From Semisulcospira habei (taxonomy: Eukaryota > Mollusca > Gastropoda > Semisulcospiridae), in assembly GCA_036245525.1 (NCBI GenBank), contig BTPG01000003.1, positions 210,679,570 through 210,743,569 on the forward strand: a stretch of DNA of 64,000 bases, read 5' to 3'. Under the pieces are notes generated by a model. The model did not search any database, was not told the origin of the DNA, and saw only the letters and a list, made by a program, of their open reading frames with translations. Made by a program: the position numbers and the translations under genes. Shown piece by piece: positions 1 through 12,430 of the stretch; the first letter of the stretch is position 1, and each line of letters starts with the position of its first letter.

Positions 1-344
1 ATAACAAAGGTCCCTTTTGGGGTTTTTTGGAACCCCCACCCACCCACCCCCCACTCCCGTCGGGAGTGCCTTTTGTGTCACCCCCAACCTCGAGGTAGCT
101 GATCTGCGCCGGCTTAGAATACATTTTAGAATACTCTCCTCTTTCAACAGTTCTAGCACTATCCACCACACTCCACACCCCAAGCTGACTGTCGTAATGT
201 ATTTCACTATTTGTGGTACGTGAGTCGTTGTCTAAAGCGTGCGCATGCGTGCGTGAGTTGTGAGTGCGCGGTTAGAGTTATAATTATTATAAGATAAGCG
301 CATTATAAATACCGTAATTATTATTATTATCATTTTCTTACAGT
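1..344. other. no gene recognised
   Basis: AT-rich DNA with a C-rich patch near 40-60. The open frames here are short and lack recognisable motifs. I see nothing functional. Confidence 0.5.
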
Positions 345-680
345 TTATATAAAACGTATTTTTTAAAAAACGCATCTTTAAAACTTGATTGTATCAAAAC
401 TTGCTTAAATTTGGCGTTTTCGGTGATTAATAACCATGACATTCGAGCAGTTGACAAAATGAAAACTTCATTTGCGTTTTACTCCACGTATATATAATTA
501 TATATTTACATATTTCCAATTTAGTCAGCCGCAGGATATGAATCGACCGTGACAGCTCAGAGGTGGTGTCTGCTTAGTTTGGTGTCCTATTGGCTCCAAT
601 CTAATTAGCCACTACCCTTGAGTCACCTATAAGAGTGCATCAGCTTCTTCATGGAAAAGGGCCTCCACGCGGCATGGACT
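345..680 (+). repeat. dispersed repeat R1, copy a
   Basis: This stretch aligns by eye, with moderate divergence, to 3,935-4,350. Shared landmarks in the same order are 'cttaaattt', 'aaccatg(a/g)cattcga(g/a)cagttg', 'gcaggatatga(a/g)tcgacc', 'gacagctca(g/a)agg' and 'ggcctccacgc'. It has no coding capacity. Copy b carries an extra hairpin segment that is absent here, so this copy acts as the empty site. Confidence 0.6.
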
Positions 681-690
681 TATGATAGTG

Positions 691-792
691 TAACCCTTTG
701 GCTGCGGGTAGAGCGTTTCGTCGCGATGATTCCTACAGGAATTCCTACAGGAAACATCGCGACGAAATGCGCTAGCAGCAGCCGTAGGGTTA
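691..792. mobile_element. foldback element, ~100 bp (MITE-like)
   Basis: Two arms of about 38 bp face each other. Left begins taaccctttggctgcggg, right ends gcagccgtagggtta. The inner 16 bp (gcgtttcgtcgcgatg against catcgcgacgaaatgc) pair with one mismatch. The loop is a tandem duplication of attcctacagga. This is the form of a non-autonomous foldback/MITE; no TSD could be fixed. Confidence 0.55.
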
Positions 793-1430
793 ATATGCCT
801 GTTGCAGATGGGGCAGGCAGACCTGATCCATCGGATGTGTGAACATAACAGCAAGCTTCAGGCCCCACATTCCGAATGATGTAATTACAGACACCTCCCA
901 GACCCAGCGACTGGACGGTGTCAGTTTCTTACTGAACAGCCGCGTGTGTACTTTTTAAAAACTATTTTGGACTGCTTTCACGTTAATGATGTAGTTCTAC
1001 TACTTTTGTTTTTAAAATGACTATCAACTGAAGTTATATATACTAGTTAAGTTCAGTAAAATTAAGGTGGTGACTGTTTATGCCGGAGCGACTGTCTGAA
1101 CACCGGCGCTGTTACTATGGCGGCGACGGGCCCCCAGGTGCTGTTTGACCGTTGTTCAGTTTTATGTTGCCTCGATCGGAGATCTTCTCCGTATCGACGC
1201 GGGTATTTTGTTTCTGTTGTTAACTTGTTTTATGTACTAGTTTTAGCCAAGTAGGAACTTCAGTAATAAAGAACATTATAATACTGTGTTAAGGGGGCAT
1301 AGGGCTGTCTTAGCGGTATTCTGTTTTTGTCAGGGAGGTTCGGGTCGGGATGAGGCCACTGGCGCTGGCCATTAGATGCCTTGGCGACGGGCTTCACCCG
1401 TCCAGAGTCATTGTCCATTGTGTAGTTCTG
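793..1430. other. no gene recognised
   Basis: Non-repetitive AT-rich sequence with a GC-richer part near 1,080-1,210. No coding or structural signal that I can support. Confidence 0.4.
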
Positions 1431-1548
1431 TGATTGTAATTTGTGGAATGATCGAGTGAGTGAATGTAAGCAGCACCTGTGGTGGCAACAAATGTGAATT
1501 TCCCCATGAGGGATTAATAAAGTATTATTGTATTGTATTGTATTGTAT
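1431..1548 (+). mobile_element. 3' end of a CR1/L2-like LINE with (TATTG)n tail
   Basis: The run aatttccccatgagg, then attaataaagtattatt and a (tattg)n tail, is the shape of the conserved 3' UTR end of many animal CR1/L2-group LINEs. AATAAA lies just before the tail. No reverse transcriptase frame is visible upstream, so this is a severely 5'-truncated copy or a SINE that borrowed the tail. Confidence 0.5.
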
Positions 1549-2239
1549 AAACATTCAGTTACTCGTTTATTTATATACTCTTGATTTACTATGATTGTGT
1601 GCTGAGATTCTTCCATTTATTCCACGTGTCTGCATTATTTACTAACGCCTGTCTCAGATTTATCTTTAAAATTTCATACATAAAAAAGTTAATTAAAACG
1701 TTAACCATTTACTCCAAGTGTCAAACCTGTTGTATAAAACGCACGTTAATAATTGTGGCGTGTGGCCGTGAGGTGTGTGGACGGGAGGTTTCGAACAGAA
1801 CTGTCACCATCGGCAGTTTGGGATGTTTTATAGATTTGTAAAACAGAATTTTCTTCAGGAGGTACGGTGTGTGTGTGTGTTTGGGGAAGGGAGGGGGAAA
1901 AGGTACAGAGGAGAAAGGGGTGTGTAGGCAGGAGGAGGGGTTGTGTTATAGTAACTGGAGGTCTAGTAATGTGCGAAACTTGCTGTGTATTTTTCGCAAT
2001 TTGTGTCTTATCCGTACATCTTTCCAGCCCATGTCTGACATGCACCAACTCGGTCTGCTTTTAAGTCACTGCTCAATACCTATCTGTTTTCTTATGCGTA
2101 TAGTTAGATGCATTTTCAGCGCGTAGGCAATCGTTGGCAGCAACTGTTCTTGTAACAGTGTGTGTGTATATGTGTGAGTGTGAGCTTTCGATATGTGTCA
2201 CTGTAGTTTTTGTCACAGTAACATTTATTGTAGCGTTTT
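1549..2239. other. no gene recognised
   Basis: Mixed sequence with a short (GT)n run near 1,868. Open frames of up to ~100 codons exist on both strands but show no family motif. Confidence 0.4.
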
Positions 2240-2344
2240 CTTTCTTGTACTTTTTGTTCTGTAATTTTTGATCTTGTAAAGCGCTTAGCAGCATCATTCA
2301 TTTCAAGGTTAAGCGTACTATTACTATTATAAATGTACTATTAC

Positions 2345-2404
<60 letters not shown>
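2240..2404 (+). mobile_element. LINE/SINE 3' end with (TTA)n tail
   Basis: The segment with 'ttgtaaagcgcttagcagc', 'aaggttaagcg' and 'tataaatgtac' followed by a ~65-bp (TTA)n run resembles the 3' terminus of a retroposon whose tail expanded into a microsatellite. The polytyrosine open frame across the microsatellite is an artefact. Confidence 0.45.
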
Positions 2405-3934
2405 CTACTACTCTTGATGAAACTACTTTCTATACATGTATTTAAACTGCAGTCACACTCCCGCCCCCCCCCCCTCCTCCACCCCCCGGCACCCGCCTTT
2501 TCCCCGACCTCGCTCAGTCTCTCCTTCCCACAGGTGCGCCCTGTTTTGACATCATCGCCCCTCTCGGCCATTTAATGGCTGGCCAGATTTTTGGAGCGTA
2601 ACTTGGGCGAAAATTGGTCAGAACAGCGCGCACCGCTCCTTGTCTGCATCTACCCACACGCTATCACTATCACACCTCAATCTCACGCTCAGCTCCAAAC
2701 TACTCCCTCACGCTGATACACTGAACCAACACTTTCCTGTCAGTTGGGCAAAATAACGGAGGCATTTTATTCCCGTGACTCTCACTTGTCAAACATGTAA
2801 GACAACATCTATCCCAACCACTAGGTTTACTGGTTGTTTCCTGCTGTGTGGGTTTGTCTTTCAAAGTCTAGGCTGTCGCTTGCGGCTGCTGCCCTAGCAG
2901 GATGACTGGTGTACTTAATTCTCAGTTCCGTTTCTTAGTCACCCCTGTACCGCCCACGCATCTACCTCCCCTACTCTCACTCCTCCCACCCAATTTTTCA
3001 TCCATTCCTCGCCTACGGATTCTCATTCCCGGCCTTCCAGACTTTCCCACCCTCTATCTCTCTCTCAATCTCCATCTCCCAACGTAGCATTCAACAGTCG
3101 GGAATTTCCCCTCCTAGTCACACACAGTACTTCGGCGACCACCGGACACCGCCCACACCCACGCATTGAGTCGTCTCTCCCTCCATTTAAAATATGTTTA
3201 TCACTCATCCCTCGCCTAAACACCACTTATGTTTAATGGTTTTGCTACGGCTCTTTCGTGTTGTATGAGCAAAGATGTCACAAAATTTGCCTCCACTGGC
3301 AGTGATGGGATTAGCAAATACTCGTCATGTTAACTCACGCGGAAACGTGAACTTGAACGTGTACGAAAGGATATGGCGGGAAGGAAGAGAGGTTGGGGGG
3401 AGGGGGGGGGGGGAGGGGGAGAGAGGCTTTGAAAACAACACGAACAGTTTAATCTAGTCATTAAAATTGCCGTAAAGTTGGTGTCTGTGAGACTTTAGTT
3501 TATGTGGCTCGCTGTACGTACAAGCGTAGACATGTTTCCTACTCTGCTCTTTGCCACTACCATCCACCAATCAATCAGTAGTATTATTTTTAGAACCATT
3601 GTTGCTGTTGTTTTGTTTCTGTTGGGTATTTTTTTTATTTTATTGTTTGTTGTCGCTGTTTTAAATTGGGTTTTTATTAATATTTTTATTATTATTTCAT
3701 TTATTTTTTATTTTATTTTATTTTTATTTTATTATTATTTTTTTTTTTTTTTTTTTTTTTTTTGGGGGGGAGTGGGGGTGGAGTGGGGGAGGGGAGGAGG
3801 AGGGCAATGTTAGGTTTGGTTGCTTGGTTGTTGTTATTTTGTGTGTATTTGTTTTGATGTTTTGTTGCCGCTGGAGGTTTTTGCAATTCTTGTCCTTGTT
3901 TTAACATTTCTTTGAAATATAAATATGACAATTT
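2405..3934. other. no gene recognised; low-complexity tracts
   Basis: Contains a C-rich patch (2,462-2,490), a G-rich patch (3,390-3,420), T-rich sequence (3,600-3,765) and a poly-T/poly-G junction near 3,738-3,770. The hydrophobic frame at 3,502-3,813 is a by-product of T-rich sequence, not a membrane protein. Confidence 0.5.
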
Positions 3935-4350
3935 ATATGAAACCTATTTTTAAACGTTTTTAAAACGTTTATCAAAATATCCGCTTAAATTTCTTTTTCT
4001 GTGACTGTTACAACCATGGCATTCGAACAGTTGCCTATCATGGAGTACTGTCAAAAGATTTGTCAACATTTAATGTGTACACATAATGTGTATTTTGTTG
4101 TCGTGTACATCTTTCCATTCTAGTCAGTCGCAGGATATGAGTCGACCTTGACAGCTCAAAGGCGGTGTCTGATTAACTTTCCAGTGCGTAAAACACCATC
4201 GTGACAACTGCGGCCGACGTGGGCTCGATGGCATTTTGCTCACAGGGTTGTTGTGCCCTCGGTGTCAAGCTAATCAGGCACTAGCTGTCAGCTGTATATA
4301 ACAGTACATCAATGTATTGTAAGAGCACGGCCTCCACGCTAAACAGGCAT
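3935..4350 (+). repeat. dispersed repeat R1, copy b (with inserted hairpin)
   Basis: Diverged copy of 345-680 in the same orientation. Relative to copy a it holds an additional hairpin at about 4,181-4,246. Between 'gcggtgtctg' and 'ggtgtcaagctaat' copy a is short and copy b is long, which shows that the hairpin was inserted or lost. Confidence 0.6.
4181..4246. mobile_element. GC-rich hairpin element H2, copy 1 (inside R1b)
   Basis: Left arm ccagtgcgtaaaacaccatcg pairs imperfectly with the right arm cgatggcattttgctcacagg. The centre cggccgacgtggg resembles the centre of the longer hairpin at 22,649-22,755, where the outer arms also end in (c/g)gatggcc and tttgcgcac. This suggests a small foldback family. 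Confidence 0.5.
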
Positions 4351-4856
4351 GTTTCTCCAGCGCCCTATCACACCAGATGAAGGTGAATAGGTTTATAGGC
4401 ACTGCCATCGAGCCGTCATTGTCAATCAAACTTTTCAGCTTGTGCGAAAATAAAGCCACTTTAAAAAGCATGATAATTTATTTTTTTCTATTATCGTATG
4501 TCTTTGTCAGTTTTTCATCATCACCAATAGAGTAAAGGTTTGCGATTGTTGAACGTAAAACTGTGTTGTTTGTTGTGCTGTGCTGTGTCACACGATTTTC
4601 ACGTTGTACGTGTGTGCCTGTTTGTGATTTTGGACCTTACAGCTGAAGTCGTTTTATTGTCTAACTTAGTTTAAAAATACAGTAGATCTTAGGATGGGGT
4701 TGGTTATAGCGCGTTCCGTTGAATGCGAAGGACATAACAGGAGGGCGGGGCTCATTATTTGGCAAAGAAGTAACAAGAAAAAAATGTCCTCACGTCTAGC
4801 CACTCTAACCATGCTGTTGAACGTCATTTTGGCGCAAAGCGCCGTATGCGCGTATG
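4351..4856. other. no gene recognised
   Basis: AT-rich sequence; no supported feature. Confidence 0.4.
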
Positions 4857-4905
4857 GATGGACGGGCGGGCGGGCGGACGGACGGACGGACGGACGGATG
4901 GATGG
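4857..4905. repeat. (GGAC/GGGC)n microsatellite
   Basis: Short tandem tract of gggc then ggac then ggat tetramers. It makes a Gly/Arg/Thr/Asp-rich open frame that is not a gene. Confidence 0.9.
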
Positions 4906-6425
4906 TATATATTTTAAGTTATTGGTCGGAGGGGTTCGCTACACGGACCTTTGTAGGCCTGAGGGAGGTCAAAGAAATCATTGTACCCCGAAGGCCGAAT
5001 AACGTTTTTGTTTTCCTTCCTTCGTGTATTGTTTAGAAAAAAAATCCAGTTGACGAAGGCCGCTTCTGTGGCGGATATGCGACACCTTTGAATATACATG
5101 TTCTGCCGGGGATTCCCAGTCCTTACGCTGAGAGAGAGTGTGACGTAGCATGATTCCGTGTGAAGAGCAAATTTCGCGAGTTAAAAGCTTATCTTGGCTT
5201 GTGTACAGAATGATTCAAACTGCAATGTCTACAAAAGGTCGTAAAAGTATTACAGTGACAGTGCTTCTTGACTGCTGTGTGATTCCAAAAAATTAAGAAC
5301 TTCTTGATGAAGCGATCGGCATTTGAATGTGATAGCATGTCATTGCACGTTAGCTTGGTGCCTTGTGCTTTTAGATTCAAGATGACTTTGAAGGGGATGC
5401 TTCGAGTGTGCAGCAGATTGTCGTTGTTTTATTCTAAAGTGTCATGTGTGTTTGGATATTTGGAAAAAGGAATACCAAAGAACGCTCGTTGTTAACAGCG
5501 GGACTAGTGCTGAGATGGATTTTAAGGTAAGGCTTATTTTACAGCGTTGACATAATGTCAGAAAGTCTTCGAAAATTCGTGAGATGTTTTTCTTCAGATA
5601 GTCCCGTATTGAGTGACGTGAAGAGAGAACTTTGGCAATATCGTGCTTTGTGTGTGACATCTTGAAAGAAAACACTGAAAATAATAGTACTACATGCATC
5701 GAGATTCGCCAATATTGTAATTGAAAACAAGTTTGAACAAATAAAGTATAAGGAAGACACGGAATAATGAGCAGAACAGCTAATACAGACTCTATTAGAC
5801 ACATTCGATTGATGCTCATCAGACGCACTGACCAGCACCTGATTTTGTGTCTACATATTCGAAATTGACATCTTGGTTTGTTTCTTTTAGGTAAAAACGA
5901 AGAGTGTTTACCGCTGTGTTGTTAGATTTTAAAGTGTTGTTGGGTGTGTATTTTCGTTGCTCTATGCTTTGGTGTAATTGTGGCATGTTGGTAATATTGA
6001 CATCTGCCGGCTGAGCAGACGACAGTGTGTTGTTTACAACGATTGCTGTCTCTGATTGGTTAAAAAAATACTCGGAAGCTATTTTTGTTCCGTGATTTCC
6101 CGAACTTTGAAAATGCTCGGTGCATGGCGATGAGCTGGATTTGGCGAAGGCTTTTGCTATTTGCGCTGTGTAATTAGTGGTGAAATATTGTTTAAGTTGG
6201 CTCCTCACGTCGTAAAAAATAAGGCACAGGATGTGTAATACGTCAAATAGGACTACTTTAGTGCGTTTTTTTTTTCTGCTATTTTGTCGAACCGAGTTGT
6301 TATCAAGACTCGAAAACAAGGTCCTAACGCGTCATCGAGAGGGCTATAAAACGTCCGCCATTTTTCGCTACAGGGGTTTTTATATCACGGTCACATGGTA
6401 CAGTTTTCGCTAAAGTGACTGGTTG
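4906..6425. other. no gene recognised
   Basis: The longest frame is 166 codons on the minus strand (6,319 to 5,819). It is polar and shows no known domain, signal peptide or repeated motif. I cannot assign it and think it more likely chance than gene. Nothing else is supported here. Confidence 0.35.
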
Positions 6426-6441
6426 TGTGACGTAGGGGGGA

Positions 6442-6530
<89 letters not shown>

Positions 6531-6540
6531 GTATGTAATG

Positions 6541-6603
<63 letters not shown>

Positions 6604-6619
6604 TCCCCCCTACGTCACA
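6426..6619. mobile_element. long palindrome: 19-bp inverted repeats around (AT)n
   Basis: tgtgacgtaggggggaaac (6,426-6,444) and its exact reverse complement (6,601-6,619) flank about 155 bp of almost pure (AT)n. An imperfect extension of a few more bases pairs outside the arms. The whole could form a ~95-bp hairpin or cruciform. It may be a foldback element or an inverted duplication around an AT microsatellite. No TSD is seen. Confidence 0.65.
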
Positions 6620-7556
<937 letters not shown>

Positions 7557-7568
7557 TGTATTTTGAGG

Positions 7569-7728
7569 GGCAGCTGGGTGGCTCGGTGGTAGTGTGTTTG
7601 ACTCTCATCCCAAAGGTCCTGGGTTCGAATACAGCTTGGGTCAAAATTTGTTCAGACCCTATTTCTGTGACCCATCTTTGAAATCACCTTATGGACAAAA
7701 GATGTTAAGCCCTAAACATTTAACATTT
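7569..7728 (+). mobile_element. tRNA-derived SINE with TSD
   Basis: A pol III-type head is visible: an A-box-like tggctcggtggtag and a B-box-like gggttcgaatac about 35 bp later. A ~90-bp non-tRNA body follows, with 'aaagatgttaagccctaaac' near its end. Flanks tgtattttgagg (7,557-7,568) and tgtatttgagg (7,729-7,739) differ only by one T and are the TSD. The head is too diverged to be a working tRNA. Confidence 0.75.
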
Positions 7729-7739
7729 TGTATTTGAGG

Positions 7740-9738
<1,999 letters not shown>

Positions 9739-9954
9739 GTGTTTCTTTTTAGGTCTCTCTTGAAGTATCAATATATGTGTCTGCTTCGAAATATCAACAA
9801 AGTGTGAGTAACTGCCTTTTCTAAGCATACTTCTTTCTCCGTTGGATTCTTCTCAGAATTCGCCTTAGGGAGAATGAGGAGAGGCACACAACCCCTGTCC
9901 TCATGCTGGATCTTTTACCCCATCACAGCCGAACAAATTTGAACACCATCCAAC

Positions 9955-10022
9955 TGCAAGGGGTATAGATCCTCATCAGCCCCCACAACTGAGGGGGCTC
10001 ATGAGGATCTATACCTCTTGCT
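9955..10022. repeat. hairpin element H1, copy 1
   Basis: The core arms ggtatagatcctcatcagcc and ggctcatgaggatctatacc, extended by ccc/ggg, pair over 23 bp with one mismatch (9,962-9,984 and 9,993-10,015). Pairing continues through gcaag/cttgc outside. Three related hairpins occur at 12,003, 14,621 and 62,763. Confidence 0.65.
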
Positions 10023-10367
10023 GAGACCAATTGGAACCCGCGTCACCTGGACGGTTGTGGCTTTCGGTCGTTGAAATGATGTGAACACTGATTTCTGACA
10101 CACAGTATGCGTTCAGTGGCAGGGAAGGGGTTAACAACTGTTTGTTCGTCTGAGTGGTGGTGGTAAGGACGCGTCACTTCCGGCAAACGGTATCGTCAGC
10201 AGCAGCCAAGTGGTTAAAGGAGGTGCAGGACTAGATAAAGACCTCTGGGTGCCAAGCTTGTTCTCTCGCCAATCGTGAAGTGTCATGGCCGACCTGCCTC
10301 TTGAACTGGCGCGTCTACTGAAGCCCACAACTCCGAGTATAGGAACCTTGACCATGGTGCCCAGTGG
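10023..10367. other. no gene recognised
   Basis: No feature supported between the two hairpins. Confidence 0.35.
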
Positions 10368-10472
10368 TATACTGACGAGGAAAAGAAATGCGACATTTTT
10401 GGAACCATCGAAAACACTAAACTGTTTTCGATGGTTCCAAAAAATGTCGCATTTCTTTTGCACGTCAGTATA
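10368..10472. mobile_element. 105-bp near-perfect foldback (MITE or hairpin precursor)
   Basis: Arms of ~48 bp run from tatactgacg to ccatcgaaaac and back from gttttcgatgg to cgtcagtata. They differ by one A in an A-run and by a 3-base mismatch. The loop is 8 nt (actaaact). TA borders on both sides would suit a Tc1/mariner-type MITE. Length and pairing also resemble a pre-miRNA; no test is possible here. Confidence 0.65.
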
Positions 10473-11022
10473 TAAGTCATGCAAATAATCTGGTCTGTGA
10501 ATGAATAAAAGTTACATGTCTCTTTATTCTCTTTGTTTTCATAATCAGCATCGTCATGAATATCATCAGCGTTATTATCAGTCTTATCATTAGTTATAAC
10601 ATTACAATCCGTAGATGCAGTGCAAATGCCGGCAAAGTAGTGAAGATAGGTGTGTTTGAATCGTGGTCACGATCCCAGCTTTTAATCATTCTCATGTGTG
10701 TCCTTTGTATTCAGTCAGGGACAGAGCCTCTAAAAGTGGAATGTTCCGTGCCATTTGTGACGTCATCAACCGGATGACGTATGATCATGACGTTGACGTG
10801 TATATGGCGGTGCGGCACGAGCAGATTGTCAGATCTGAATGTGTGACATCACTGGTAAACTTGTTCATTTTGCTTACCGACCTATTCACTGTTTTCCGTC
10901 CCATCCTTTTTTTTTTTGACGTTGGTTGTTCGCATCCATTACACGATTCCTTTTTTAAGTTCGTCAACAGCAGCGACCACTCTTACGAGAGACCACCTGT
11001 CATTAAAGACAACATTTAGGTG
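10473..11022. other. no gene recognised
   Basis: Sequence without recognised motifs. Frames of up to ~118 codons overlap the following VNTR and are not convincing. Confidence 0.4.
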
Positions 11023-11261
11023 GCTACAGCCACAGTCACAGCTACAGCCACAGTCACAGCTACAGCCACAGCTACAGCCACAGTCACAGCTACAGCCACA
11101 GTCACAGTTACAGCCACAGTCACAGCTACAGCCACAGCTACAGCCACAGCTACAGCCACAGTCACAGCTACAGCCACAGTCACAGCTACAGCCACAGCTA
11201 CAGCCACAGCCACAGTCACAGCTACAGCCACAGCCACAGCCACAGCTACAGCCACAGTCTG
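11023..11261. repeat. CAG(C/T)(T/C)A hexamer VNTR
   Basis: About 240 bp of a 6-bp repeat with variants cagcta, cagcca and cagtca, organised into higher-order groups of 12 and 18 bp. Every frame stays open (Gln-Pro/Gln-Leu/Gln-Ser, Ala-Thr/Thr-Val, or Cys-Gly antisense), as expected for a stop-free hexamer. Confidence 0.95.
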
Positions 11262-12002
11262 TCGGCGCCAAGCTAATCTGGCACTGCCCTTGAATTATCA
11301 TGGTCGATCCATCTCCTGCATCTGGTACATAGTCGTTTGATGACGCCTCCAAAATTTGTGAAATACGGCCGTCGGGCTGAATGAGTTAATGCCAGGTGAC
11401 ACTGCGCTTCAAGACCTCTCTTGAGAGAGCACCTGTCTCTGACAATTGCTTTTCTGTTGTAATAAATGGTTGATACAGACAGGCACCGCTGAACTGTATC
11501 ACAATACTCGTTGTCACACTGACCAGACTGTTTTGTTGTTGCTGAGTACTACAGTGATCAAAGTCCAAAACTATGTCTGTTTCCAGTTGTATATTATTTT
11601 AATTCCCTTGGAAGTGGACATGTGTCTTATGGATAAATGTACATTGGCTGGTCTTCTTTCTTCACCTATCTCTGAAATACCAATAACCACGGCAACAATA
11701 AAGTCGGTTTGATTAGTGATAAGGTCCAAAATCGCAGACCCGCATACCATAATATGTTTCTTGCTTCTGCAAAAATGTGTTGATGTTTGAATGTTGGATA
11801 CTACGTGTGCATGGTTGCCAGCTGACAGACGACTGTTGTGTATGTGTAGGAGCAGTACCGGTATATTTACCACATCCTGCAGACCTATCAGCGAAGAAAC
11901 GCTGTCTACAGCAATTGAGGATCGTCAACGCAGCCTCACGCTGACTGTACAAAGTGCTGACACCCTTCACTATCGAGGACGAATGAACAAAATCCAACTA
12001 CA
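11262..12002. other. no gene; remnant of a dispersed motif
   Basis: At 11,268-11,292 'ggcgccaagctaatctggca' plus 'ctgcccttga' resembles one arm of the palindrome at 22,378-22,436. The rest is unassigned. Confidence 0.4.
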
Positions 12003-12067
12003 CGAGACATAGATCCTCATGTGCCGCCGAAAATGCAATGGCTCATAAGGATTTATGCCTCTTGCTA
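12003..12067. repeat. hairpin element H1, copy 2
   Basis: Left arm catagatcctcatgtgcc; right arm ggctcataaggatttatgcc followed by tcttgc. Diverged relative of 9,955-10,022. Confidence 0.55.
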
Positions 12068-12118
12068 GCACCACTTTTCATCCATGTTCCGTGGACGGCT
12101 GGGTCTCTTTGGCGTTAC

Positions 12119-12163
12119 GTTAACTCATTGGAGACGTGCGCGGCACGTCTCGAATGAGTTAAC
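12119..12163. repeat. 45-bp palindrome
   Basis: gttaactcattggagacgtgc pairs with gcacgtctcgaatgagttaac around a 3-nt loop (gcg), with one mismatch in 21 pairs. It lies ~55 bp downstream of H1 copy 2 and may be part of the same element. Confidence 0.65.
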
Positions 12164-12319
12164 AATGAGTTCATCTGCGATAAATGACAGTTAAACAATG
12201 AAGCGGACGGTGGTCAGACATGATGCGATGATATGAGAAATGCATTGTATATCGCACCAGTGTCGGTACGGTACTCAGCACAGATCTGGACAGTCTTCTG
12301 AAAAATGTAGTCAAGCGCA

Positions 12320-12430
12320 GAGATCGCATCTTGAACTGAACCACAGTGAATTCAACCATAACAACCCTGAAGAACATAGAAACATAAAAATCCTCTTAAA
12401 CCGTCGACACGACATGGATGATTCAACCCC
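12320..12430 (+). repeat. dispersed repeat R2, copy a
   Basis: Aligns with 23,264-23,375. Shared blocks are 'catcttgaa(c/g)tgaac', 'ccataacaa(c/t)cctgaa', 'cgacatggatgatt(c/t)aaccc' in copy a form, all in the same order. A C-rich tract follows both copies. Confidence 0.6.

Noticed and set aside
3502..3813. hydrophobic membrane protein
   Set aside because: Phe/Ile/Tyr-rich because of T-rich sequence and a poly-T run.
5819..6319. 166-codon minus-strand frame as a host gene
   Set aside because: No motif, no convincing start or splice context, and AT-rich DNA gives such frames by chance. Left as unassigned.
7569..7640. functional tRNA genes at SINE heads (also ~8,600-8,683 and 57,741-57,815)
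   Set aside because: A and B boxes are visible, but acceptor and anticodon stems do not pair properly; these are SINE heads.
10916..11352. Gln-Pro-rich and Cys-Gly-rich proteins
   Set aside because: Stop-free hexamer VNTR read in several frames; none has a credible start or flanking domain.
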